Shown in pieces: positions 20,119-30,283 of a stretch of 64,000 nt of DNA. This DNA comes from Triangularia verruculosa (taxonomy: Eukaryota; Ascomycota; Sordariomycetes; Sordariales; Podosporaceae): positions 186,001-250,000 of the forward strand of contig MU863894.1 of assembly GCA_033296885.1 (NCBI GenBank), given 5' to 3'. The position numbers and the translations under genes were made by a program. Below the pieces are notes generated by a model. It worked only from the letters and a program-made list of their open reading frames with translations, ran no database searches and had not been told where the DNA came from. The stretch's first letter is position 1, and every line of letters begins with the position of its first letter.

Positions 20119-21476
20119 TCTGTCGCAAATAAAATCGGCAAGCTCGCTTTGTCAGTTGAAGGGAGAGTGAATTGTGGGTGCACAGAAGAGCAGACTGCTG
20201 TCGAGGTCGGAAAAAGAGCTGGTCTGCGATTCGGGAGTTTTGCGATTTATTGATGTTGGAAATATCCTGGCTCTCTTTTCTTTGATGGAAATTTTTGGAG
20301 CACAGTACCTTGCAGACCGCAGAGTGGGGCAGGTGCATGTTGAAGCTTCCAGTTGAGCAGCTGACAGCTCAGCCTGCCACTTGGCGGCCAGCTTGGGGTG
20401 TGGAAACTGCGCTTGACCTGCCGCAGGTATCTCGGATCGGACAGCCAGGGCAATATCTCACCTATCTGCATATCTCAGACCAACCTAGATACACGCTCTC
20501 TTCAAGAAGAAATCCTGGAGAGACCTTGATCGAGACCATACACAGTGCAAATGTGCTCTGATTACTGTCTACTTCTTATCATCCAGTTCTTGTCTTATCA
20601 GCTCTGCCCAGCCTCATCAGTCCCAGGATGTGCCTTGGAGGGTAATGAACAACAGACTAGACAAAAACGCAAATATCAAGTTCTACCTCTATACAGAAGC
20701 GCAGTCACTGTGTTCATTTTCTCTGATGAAGCATTAGTGTAGCGCCTATCTGAAAATCTGGCTATTATCTCGAGACGCTGCTCGACAGTCAGCGCGCCAA
20801 GCGTCCAAATATAGCGGTCGGTCCCTGGCCACTCAAAAAGATTAGGTTAGCGCTACTGTGTAATTCCGCGTCGTAACACAAGCTACCGTACAAGCCGAGT
20901 CTCCAATCGCCCTGCACTGGAAAAAGGGGATTTTGTTTCCTGTATCGTATCAGCCTGGTCTTTTATCTCGTTTGCTTCTTCCCTCGTTTGCTTTGCGCAC
21001 CTCCGAAGCGAAAAGACATACCTCTTATTGTAATGTCTTAGGTCAAGAGAACGAGGAATTCTGCAGTCTTTGTTCTCTTCTGCCGCCACTGTCTCGAGCG
21101 CTTCCCTTTGCATTGTTGGCACGGTCGCGCGTGTCTGGCGAAGCCATCAAGTCTGGGCCTTGTTTGCTACTACTCTTTGCACCTACATCGCACTGCTCCG
21201 ATCCAATCGCACACAGCCGGCCCTATCAACCACTACCGACTGAAGCACACCGCAGCACCCGCTTCCTTCCCGATTCCACTTGCACCGAATCCCCCGATCG
21301 GCCGCCCCGCCCCGCGACCCCCGTCCCCTTCCGCGCTCTTCCGTCGACGCCCTTCCAAGTTCCTTCCGCGATCAATCAAACTGGCGCAACTACAGCCTCC
21401 CCATCTTTCTCCTCTGCAGTCGGAGCCGACGCCGCCTCCTGAGATCAATCAACCGCCGTTTCATCCAAGCTGGAAG
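20119..21476. other. Divergent intergenic region krr1 / GATA factor, including a long leader
   Basis: About 1.36 kb. The last 500-600 bp are rich in C and contain overlapping open frames with ATGs (for example at 21108 and 21280). They look like upstream ORFs in a long 5' leader and show no protein family features. The rest is promoter sequence without recognised elements. Confidence 0.5.
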
Positions 21477-23659
21477 ATGGATGAAGGTGCGCCCACCCCA
21501 GTTCTGCCATCAGGCTCAGGACTTCCCGTGGTTCCTGATTCCGAAGCGCAACCAACTTCACCAAGCCTGGCGGCGACACATGCGCCTAGCACAGTCTCCG
21601 GAAATCCTTTAGCAAACCCGTTACCCAGTATTTCCACCTTTGCCGCTGGTACCGCGAGCCCTCAAATCCAGCAGCCCAGGTCAGTGTTGCCAGCTTCATG
21701 ACACTTGGAGGTGGGGGAGACGCGCATTCTAGCTGCGATTCGTCGCATGTCACTGCGATCCCAGCCTAGTCTTCGCAATCTCTACTCGCCACTGCTTGCC
21801 AACCGCTTCACGGATCACACCTGACTAACGCGTTTGTGTTTTGATTTAGGCCTGTTGCGATCGCGCCTGTAATGCCTCCTAGAACGTCGCCCGCAAGCAC
21901 CCATCCTGGCCCAGGCGGTAACTTGGTATGTGCAGATTTCACAGTTTTTTTCTTGTCAATTCCCCACAACGGCATCGCATAGAACATCTCCGCGCCTCAC
22001 GATCAAGGCCACGCTATAGACGTCCCATTGGGATGCCCGGTTGGCGGGCCGCAGATGGGGTCGTGTTCGTTGTTGGCCAAACCCCCCAAATGGTTGTTCA
22101 CGATGTCATCAGGGTGAAAAATCTGGTGGGGTTGCGCTTATCTAAGCCCCCATCCCATCCTGCGCTGGCTCCCGCGCTGTCCCCAGATCGATTAGTCGCC
22201 CGAAAAGCGATTTTGTTATCACTGGCGCCCCACTTTGGGATCCGTCAAAAATTTCCTTATCATCTGCTTATCATCACTCCTCCACCTTCCCATATCTATC
22301 CCCCTTCGCATTTATCAGGGCCGCCTTATCGTTACGATCTAATCGCTCTGCCCCCTTTCTTCCGTCGAATCGGCCGGAGCGCACCGCTATCATGGCAACC
22401 ATGGCTAACCATGATCGTGAAACAACACAGCCTACATGCCAGAACTGCGGGACTTCGACGACGCCACTTTGGAGACGCGACGAGCACGGCGCTGTCCTCT
22501 GCAATGCCTGCGGTCTCTTTCTCAAGCTGCACGGCCGACCTCGGCCGAGCTCCCTGAAGACGGACGTTATCAAGAGTCGCAATCGCGTCAAGACTATGCG
22601 CCCAGATTTAGCAAAACAGAAAAAGGTATGAACTTGGAGCGGCATCCCTGAAATCCCACTGCCGAGTCACTGACCCAGACTTTCGCGCAGGCGCAGCAAA
22701 ATCAAAACCTCCCCACCGGCGCCGACGTGAACGGCGCTGATCTTGCCAACGGAAATGGCGCGCGTAGACCGTCGCAAAAACCAACCAATGGCCACATGGA
22801 CGATACGAACTCCCCCATCTCCCGCACCGGAACACCGAACGTGTATAATGCGCACATGGCACCCATGTACGGTAACCAAGACGAACAGTTCCAGGCGCAA
22901 CAACTTTCTGGCTTCCAGGTAGCTGGTGGGCCTGGTGGTCACCCCACCTCGCCCATCAATGGAGACCGCCCAGATATGCCGCAAGGTCACGATGAGACGG
23001 CACAGCTTAGGACGCGTGTGAGCGAACTTGAGGTCATACAAGAGCTGTATCGAGGTAGGATTCAGCAGCTCGAACACGAACAGCAACAAGTTTCACAAGT
23101 CCGACAACAGCAAGAAAACGGCGGTTCCGATTCGGATGCCCAGCTGCGCGCCCAGGTGGACGCCTTGACAGACGCCCTCAACCAGGCCCGTAGCCAAAAC
23201 GAAACTTTGGCTGCCCAGCTGGAGGCTGTCACTGCCCAAGCAGACGTCATAACTGCTGCTCATGCGCAGTCGCAGAGCGAGCTGGAAGAAAGCCACCGCA
23301 GGGAGAACATGTTCAAGCGGCGCTTGGACGAGCTTGAAGTTGAGCTCAAGGAAGCTAGAGACTCCCGGGATCACACTTTGGAAGACGGTCGTGCTGCCAA
23401 GAAGCTGCGACTGGAGGAACCGGAGCACCCGTTGGTGTTCGAACAGCAGCAAGATCGGCAGCAGCCGCAGCAGCAGGAGGAGGGGGGGGAGCATCAGAAT
23501 TACCAGTCAACTCCCATTCAAATCGTCCCCATCCCCGAACCCGCTGCCCATCCGGTGGCTGAGGCGGCTCTCGAGGCAGTCAACGAGGCGTTACCAGAGA
23601 CCATGGAAGAGGTTGTCAACACCAATCAACTACCACCGCCCGAAGTGACCGCGCCATAG
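21477..23659 (+). CDS. GATA zinc-finger transcription factor with C-terminal coiled coil (AreB/ASD-4-like)
   Basis: Exons 21477-21679, 21850-21925, 22431-22625 and 22691-23659 give 480 aa. The N-terminal 93 residues are Ser/Pro-rich. The single GATA finger (CQNCGTSTTPLWRR, then CNACGLFLKLHGRPR) begins near residue 96 and is a type IV Cx2Cx17Cx2C finger. It is followed by SLKTDVIKSRNRVK, typical of AreB/ASD-4/NreB. A coiled coil spans roughly 245-410, beginning with TAQLRTRVSELEVIQELYRG. The C-terminus is Gln/Pro/Ala-rich. Family members repress or modulate nitrogen-catabolite genes, or affect ascus and ascospore development in Neurospora. The 505-nt second intron contains an in-frame ATG at 22392 just before the finger, so a shorter isoform starting MATMANHDRETTQ is possible. 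Confidence 0.9.
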
Positions 23660-24521
23660 CAAAGCGCCTCGGCCACGGGTTCTGGTTGGTTTGAATTTCG
23701 TTAGCTTTTTGGCTTTAGATGGGTTGACTGGGTGGGAAAATACATACAGCGTTTTTCTTTTTGTGGCCTAGGTCTATTTACTTATCCCTTCTCGAGCTTG
23801 GCGTCAATTCTCTGATTCCGGATGGACGGATGGACGGAATTTGTTATTTGGTACTGTTCTGATTGAAAGCGAAGCGACCTTGTTTTCATTGCTGGGCCGG
23901 TCGGTGGGTTGGTTGGTTGGGTGGGTGGTTTGCGCTTGCGATGCGGAAACATGTCGGGTTTTTATGTCTCTTAATATACCTCTTCTCTTGTTCTTTGTTT
24001 TATCTTCGTCGGTCTGGAGAGTGGCAGTGTTGGGCTTGCGGCAAAAAGCAGGAAACAAAAAAGCGGCTGCCGAAGAATGGATTTCTGATGGCCCATTGAA
24101 AAGGTGGATTGCGAACTCCGAAGGACAAAATCTGGTGTGGTTCAGTCTATCCGTGTGGCTTAGCTGGCGAAGGGCCTTGATTCAAAAGGGGCGGATTAGA
24201 AAGAAGTCGCAGTGATGAATATTGCGACTAGCCAGGTACATACGGCAAATTCTCTCCGATGTTGACGGCATGATATGGGTATACAAAACGGGGATATTGT
24301 ATGATTCCTCTTAAACTGGTGCGATATTCAACTGAGGTTTGTTCCTTTCCGCTATGGCCCTATGACACTTGGTTTGATAGTGCATACTCCTCCACAACTA
24401 CTTGTATTCTCAGTAGGCATTCAGCAGAGTGTCACAGATGATTAAGAAACCCCTCAACGCCTACTATAATGCAATGAACGCTTGCGCGCTCCCCCCGAAT
24501 AGCATGCTCAATACTTCACCG
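23660..24521. other. Convergent 3' region GATA factor / RBR ligase
   Basis: 862 bp between two converging stop codons. It is T/G-rich on the plus strand near 23890-23930 (GGTTGGTTGG-type run). No coding frame is supported. Confidence 0.5.
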
Positions 24522-26600
24522 TCAAGCGATCAAAAACTGCTCAACCAAAACATCACAAACCTCGCCCATCGTAGGCCATCTCCCCCGCTTCAACAGATCC
24601 CCTAGCATCACCACTCCCGTCCGAGTACCGTTCACCGCCACCCCCTCTGTCAAGTACGTCTTTTCTGGTGCGGACAGGTCCCTCTTCTCCACCTCCATCC
24701 ACTTCCGCTCTGCCTCCTTCCTCGCTGCCTCCAGCACCGCCTCCTCATCCTCCTTTTCCCACAGGTTGCACTTGGAACACTCTTTGCACTTTGTGCCGTC
24801 GCCTTGGGGCCGGAAATGCTGACAAAAGTGCTGATATCCGGCATCCTGCGCCAGGGCGCTGTCCCCGATGTCCTTGCGGCAGACATAGCACATCCTGTAC
24901 CCACACGGGCAGGTCAGTTTGTTGCAGCCCGATGTCTTGACGAAGCCGGTGTTGCACTTGGGGCAGACGCGCTTGATGGCCAGGCTCATGGCTTGCTCAA
25001 CCTGCGTCCGGAGGGCGACGAGGCTCGATTCGTTGCAGATATGGACGTCTTTCCAGGCCTTGTTGCACAGCAAACAAGAAGCACGGCCGCATAGGGGGTT
25101 CTGGCAGGTGAAGCGAAGACCACGGCGACGGCGGCGCTGACGCTGGCGGGCAGCACGGAATTCGGCCGTGACGCTGGCGCTGAAAGTTTGGTGGTAGACC
25201 AAGAGCAGGCCGATAGCGCAGGTTGCCAAAAGAGCCAGCGGGGCCAGGAAAGGGACGGCGAACAGGCACACGGCAACAAGGATAATATTCCAGATGTTGA
25301 TAGAGTTGGGCCTTAGCTGCGTTTCGGTCTTGGGCTCGTAAATGTCGTCTATTTCGGCGTAAGAACAAAAGGGGCAGTGAATCAGGGGGAGGCCGGTGGC
25401 AGCGAGAACGTTGTCAGCCAGTCGCTGGTCAAGTTTGAGAAGCTTCTCAGGGCCTGTTTTGTCCTCCATCAGAGCTCGATGTAAGTGGTGTGATGGGATA
25501 TTTCCTGTGCACTCGGGTGATTCAGCGGCTAGGCATCTGAGGGTTCCCGTGTTCGGATCGATACTGCGCTGCCAACCTTGGCCAAAAATGGCCTCCGTGA
25601 GTGTGTGTTGCACACATCGGAAGCAGATCATGTGGCCGTTAGCATTACAAGAAGTAAATTCCTCAAAGACGGACTCAGTGTAGCAGCAGACACATTCTAA
25701 CAAATTGTCGGTCTCTTCTGCTTCGGCGTTGTTTATGGCCACTGCCAGTTCGTGGTCATTGGCTTCGCGTTCAGCCTGTTGTTTCTTCTTCAGGGGCAGA
25801 ATGAGGGCATCATAGAGCTCCCTGTCAAGCTCGGCACTGCCTGTCGCCTTGATGGTCGGCACAATGGACCCTTGGCCAGTCGATTTATAGATAATCAGCG
25901 GGTGCTGTGTGGCGATGGCAGCCGAAACCACTTTGCGGCCTCGAAAGAAGGACGAAATCGTGAAGCTCCATGACTTTGACGCCAGCCCAACTAAGGTTTC
26001 CCGGGCTTCCAGATAGGAGTAATTTGATTCGGCCAAGACAGCTTTGATAGTTGATCGAGACAAACCCTTGAACTCCTGTAATCCAAGGGTCTCCACAGCA
26101 GCCTTGTACTCCGGGTTTCTGAATACTTCTTTCGGCGGCACTCGCTCGAACCGTCGGTTGGCCTCTCTGTCGTTCGGCTGGAGTCTTTGCCCGTGCGCTT
26201 CGGCTCCCATATTGTCTGCTGATCCCTTCTTCTCAATCCTCCACCGACCTTTCACCCAGGTGGCACGATTCTTTAGCAAAGCGTCGGCAGCGAGAGCGAG
26301 CCGGGATTCTCCGTCAAAGTTAGCCAGCAGCTCTCGAAATACTTCGATTTGGATGTCGGGGAAAACTGCTGCCAGGGCGTCGAGACAAGCATTCAACTCT
26401 CGCAAATCGGGTGGTTCTTCGCCCAGCGGCTGAATATGTTTCTCCTCTGCAATGTACTCTGGGAAGACATGCTCGGAGGCATCTCTGGATGATCTGGGTG
26501 TCGAGGTCGCCTGCAAAGCAGCGCCCTTTGCTGGGAGTTTATTGCCCTTTCTTGCGCCGCGACCGGCTGGCGAGGAGCCCATCAAGTCCGGAAAGCCCAT
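24522..26600 (-). CDS. RBR-type E3 ubiquitin ligase (RNF216-like) with membrane segments
   Basis: Single exon, 692 aa. I chose the ATG at 26600 (MGFPDLMGSS); the frame is open upstream only from a TTG. A CUE/UBA-like helical stretch lies around 75-115 (LDALAAVFPDIQIEVFRELL). RING1 starts near 302 (CVCCYTE). A strongly hydrophobic segment of about 40 residues (433-475, IILVAVCLFAVPFLAPLALL) could form two membrane helices. The IBR follows (CQNPLCGRASCLLC). RING2 (CPKCNTGFVKTSGCNKLTC, about 543-561) holds the Cys that accepts ubiquitin in RBR ligases. The order RING1-TM-IBR-RING2 and the CxNPxCxxxxC IBR resemble the RNF216/TRIAD3 branch. The substrate is unknown. Confidence 0.85.
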   Translation of the reverse strand: MGFPDLMGSSPAGRGARKGNKLPAKGAALQATSTPRSSRDASEHVFPEYIAEEKHIQPLGEEPPDLRELNACLDALAAVFPDIQIEVFRELLANFDGESRLALAADALLKNRATWVKGRWRIEKKGSADNMGAEAHGQRLQPNDREANRRFERVPPKEVFRNPEYKAAVETLGLQEFKGLSRSTIKAVLAESNYSYLEARETLVGLASKSWSFTISSFFRGRKVVSAAIATQHPLIIYKSTGQGSIVPTIKATGSAELDRELYDALILPLKKKQQAEREANDHELAVAINNAEAEETDNLLECVCCYTESVFEEFTSCNANGHMICFRCVQHTLTEAIFGQGWQRSIDPNTGTLRCLAAESPECTGNIPSHHLHRALMEDKTGPEKLLKLDQRLADNVLAATGLPLIHCPFCSYAEIDDIYEPKTETQLRPNSINIWNIILVAVCLFAVPFLAPLALLATCAIGLLLVYHQTFSASVTAEFRAARQRQRRRRRGLRFTCQNPLCGRASCLLCNKAWKDVHICNESSLVALRTQVEQAMSLAIKRVCPKCNTGFVKTSGCNKLTCPCGYRMCYVCRKDIGDSALAQDAGYQHFCQHFRPQGDGTKCKECSKCNLWEKEDEEAVLEAARKEAERKWMEVEKRDLSAPEKTYLTEGVAVNGTRTGVVMLGDLLKRGRWPTMGEVCDVLVEQFLIA

Positions 26601-28840
26601 GTTGATGGCTGTGGCGTGGCACAAGGTTGAAATAGTAATACCATGCTGGTTTCGGGAACAACAAGGTTTACGGTTTTCTGGGGGGGCGTCTTGGTCCCTC
26701 GTTGGCTTTGGTTCATTTCGTCATTGCGAGTTGAAGCTGTATGAATGAGGCCCCCAAGATGTGAAAGTTGTGGGGTAGGCGCCGACCTCAGGTGGACAAT
26801 TGCTAGATTAGACGGGTATGCAGGAGGTGGCCTGGAGCACCTGACACTTCCACTTGATTTGATGATGTGGTGGTTGATGTGTTGACAGTCTGCTGTCAGC
26901 TGGGAGCCACCTCTGCTTCAAGCCACCGGCAGCCCAAAAGAGCAAAAGGCTGTGTGGCCAGTGCACACTTAAGCCCCCTCGCCTTGTTGGGGATTCTGAG
27001 TGGGGGTGCCAGACAGCTTGCCTCACCGCTAGAAACTTTTGGGGCTCGGTGTGACATCCACCCGCTATAAAAGAATGCCTCACTGCCTTTATAAATCAGC
27101 CAGCCTTACCTCTCATGTCTTACGACACCCGAAGGTGCGTCAGAAAGCCTGAAAAGCATGATGCATTTATACAGTGATGTGCCAAAGCCACTTTCGTATC
27201 AGACTGGGCCATAACCAGACCTCTTCAAGGTACTTCTTGATGCTTCATCTTACACCTTGACACTTTACGACAATACCTTCCAGCAGCAGCATCGTGAAGA
27301 TATCGCAGTCAGCCCATGATACGGACGCAAGCTCTGAATGAGTTGCATCATATTGGGACATCTCATGCAATCAACAGGTCCTCTCGGGCCAAAAAAGACC
27401 AACCGGGTTTGTTTGAGTGTCCCGACGCAACACAAGAAACGATAGAATTCTTGAACTGGCTAGACATTGGCTGAAATTCCTCCACCCACATCCGACGGTG
27501 AGAGGGTGAGATGCCCTATACGGAGGAAGAGAGGGGCAACGAATCATACAAAGCAACGACCCAGAGGTAAGACATCGATATGGCCCAAGGGAAACGTGAA
27601 AGCGGGACTGTCACTGTGGAACGTGCTTGCTGTCGTTGTCCGCCTTTTCGTTTCAATACTCCCATCTTTAGCCACATAGTATGGTTGTCTGTTTTAATGT
27701 GGTCGATTTCATCAAAGAAATCCATACGACCTTGAGCTTCTTCTGATTATTAGCCTTGCCTATTCGCAATAGGTATCTTAGGTGGTTACACACGACGCAT
27801 CATGATCAGGTTGTTGTTGATAGAGATGGCCTGGACTTTTGCTCTCGTCAGCATGAGTGGATGCTGATTGGGCTCATGCCTCGAACTCTCAAGGTTCACG
27901 CAGGTGCTGTATCCATCCCGCCATTCCGGCCTTGTGCAACAAACGGTAAGAGAGACGAGACACCACCACCCACCAGCCATCTCCACCACCCTCCCTTTCC
28001 TCTGGGTGTCGGGACGATTCGAAGAGCATGGAAGCCGATGAGATCGGGCTTAGTTGGCGATGCTTGCTCGAGACGCACATCAGCGGCTTTTCACGTGGTG
28101 TCAGCGTCTCCGTTTAGGTGACGGGGGTTGCATTCCATGGTTTTTCCATCACACCTCCATTTCGGTGACACAAAGACGCACACCGCCCACCGCCATTCCG
28201 CCGTTCCGGTATTCGTGGATGGGTGGATGTGTTCGACGCGGACGGAGTCATCCATCCATGAGCCATGCACCAGGCCACTAATGCACCCTGGATGCAACTG
28301 GTCCCCTGTCACTGTCGGAAGCCCAGGCTGGCGAATCCAACTGTCGTGTGTGTCGTGGTCGGCCCCTGTCTGTCTTAAGCTCACCGACTTCTCGCCCAAA
28401 AGTTTCGGTGTCAAAGCCCGTTGAATTTTTTCCCTCCTTCGCGTGCCCGAACAGACGGCATTCCATGGAAAATGCAACACCGGCAACCGAGCAGCATGTG
28501 CTAGCGCAAGGGGCAAGGAACAATTCTGCCCCATTTCTGCCTTTTACCCCTGGGTCGCCGTCTTTGAGGCCCTGCATCTGGATGCGAAAGTCGTTGTGTC
28601 GGTGTCAGCCCGCCAGATCTCGCTTCTGCTTGGCGGTATAAAGATCAAAGTCCGCCTTTTCCCTTCTCGCCCGCCACTCTTCATTCCGCAGTATCTTACC
28701 CCCCACGTTTGATTTTATTATTGATCTATCCCTCTGCATCTCCATCTTCGTCTTCATCTTCATCTTCATCCTCGTCTTGAGCATATGGGACCAGCTGGTG
28801 TTCGACGATTCCCCCCCTCCATGCTCCTCTCGTCTCCAGT
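26601..28840. other. Divergent intergenic region RBR ligase / F-box-like gene
   Basis: About 2.2 kb with both promoters. Many open frames of 60-150 codons overlap on both strands, none with family features. A CATCTTCRTCTTC-type pyrimidine microsatellite lies at about 28738-28777, in the probable leader of the F-box-like gene. No RNA gene seen. Confidence 0.5.
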
Positions 28841-30283
28841 ATGGACCTCCTCCCCGTCGAGCTGGTGCGATTCGTCTATCAGTATTGCGACCCACCAACC
28901 GTAAGGACCCTCCGCCTGGCGTCAGCAAAGTTTGCCGAGATAGGATGCGACTTTCTCCTCCCAGATCACTTTACAGCAGTGGAGTGGAAAGATGATATTC
29001 GACGGTTGCACGCCATCGCCCGCCACGAGCGTCTCTGCGGAAGACCACGATCACTAGTTTTCCATTTGGCAAAAGTTCATGTGGGGAAGGCTAGACAGGC
29101 CACCTTTTTGCGTCAGTGGCTGAGAGACCGCGAGGGTAACGATCCTATTGAAGATGCCTGGTCTAGCTATCACAAGCTTGAAGAGCGTGCTTCGCTGGTG
29201 GCCCCGTTGTATACTCGTCAGCCCATGCTCGAGGCTGCTTTCAAAAGGCTGCCTAACTTGGAGAGTGTCGATATCAGCTTTACCAAAAACCCATACGGCC
29301 TTGAGTTCTTTAACGAGATCTTCCAACATCACAACTGCCGCAAACAAGACCGACCCCGCGTGTCAAAGGACTTGGATGCCATCGTTTCGGCTCTTCCACA
29401 TGTCCGTCTCCAGTCCCTGAGCATTGATCAAGTACCCCTGGAACTCTTCCGTCAGGGAGAAACCCGGCAGCATTGGTTCGACTGTGCTCCAACATTTGCG
29501 AACCTGTCCCGCCTCGACCTGGTACTCGATGTGCCCCCTCAAATGGGCCCTGCTGCTCGATCCAGAGCAATCAACGGCCTCGGCAAAGTTCTTCAATCTG
29601 CCAGCAACCTCACCCACCTTCGTCTAGCATTCCACACGTACCACGCACCGGCCGAGAAGTTTGAACTGTCCTTCAGAGCTCTGTTTGCGGGCGATTTCAC
29701 ATACAAAAAACTGACGGATCTGAAGCTTGAAGGCATCTCGTGCTCTGAGCAAGATCTGAAAGCTTTTCTGCTCCGCCACTCTCCTACGCTCGAGAGGCTT
29801 CGGCTTGGCGGTCGTGGTCTGGCGAAGCCTTGTGAGCTGAGCATTGGCGGCATCCATTTGCACAACGGACGATGGCGTTCGTTATTTGCCGGGTTGAAGG
29901 AAAACCTTGTTGTCCTTCAGAGGTTTCATTTGGAAGGGGACATTGAAAGCGGTGATGCTTTTACGCGCACTAGGGAGGTGTGGGATTTCTTACCCATGGT
30001 CAGCGATGACTGGAGTACGATCTACCAGGAGGATGATTTTGAAGGATGGTACAAGAAGCCTGGAACTTCGAGATGCAAGGAAAATTTCGACTCAATCGGG
30101 TTGGAGAGATTTCTCATCTCAGGAGGACCATGGCCCATGTTTATCAAGTATGGAAACACATCTGCATACCCGAGCCCCTACAGCTCTCCGAGTTTGTCGG
30201 GTTCTTCGAGCCCGATAGATTCTCCCAGTCCGGCATCGTCGGGCACTTTCAGCACCTTTGGCTCGCCGGCACCTTCGGTCTGA
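28841..30283 (+). CDS. F-box-like / leucine-rich protein
   Basis: Single exon, 480 aa. The N-terminus MDLLPVELVRFVYQYCDPPT followed by VRTLRLASAKFAEIG fits a degenerate F-box, which would recruit Skp1 in an SCF ubiquitin ligase. The remainder has irregular leucine-rich segments (LPNLESVDISF, FANLSRLDLVLDV, LTHLRLAFH, KLTDLKLEGI, LERLRLGG), as found in fungal F-box/LRR-like proteins. The last 50 residues are Ser/Pro-rich and disordered. The substrate cannot be deduced. An alternative is a protein with an F-box fold not linked to SCF. Confidence 0.75.
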   Translation: MDLLPVELVRFVYQYCDPPTVRTLRLASAKFAEIGCDFLLPDHFTAVEWKDDIRRLHAIARHERLCGRPRSLVFHLAKVHVGKARQATFLRQWLRDREGNDPIEDAWSSYHKLEERASLVAPLYTRQPMLEAAFKRLPNLESVDISFTKNPYGLEFFNEIFQHHNCRKQDRPRVSKDLDAIVSALPHVRLQSLSIDQVPLELFRQGETRQHWFDCAPTFANLSRLDLVLDVPPQMGPAARSRAINGLGKVLQSASNLTHLRLAFHTYHAPAEKFELSFRALFAGDFTYKKLTDLKLEGISCSEQDLKAFLLRHSPTLERLRLGGRGLAKPCELSIGGIHLHNGRWRSLFAGLKENLVVLQRFHLEGDIESGDAFTRTREVWDFLPMVSDDWSTIYQEDDFEGWYKKPGTSRCKENFDSIGLERFLISGGPWPMFIKYGNTSAYPSPYSSPSLSGSSSPIDSPSPASSGTFSTFGSPAPSV

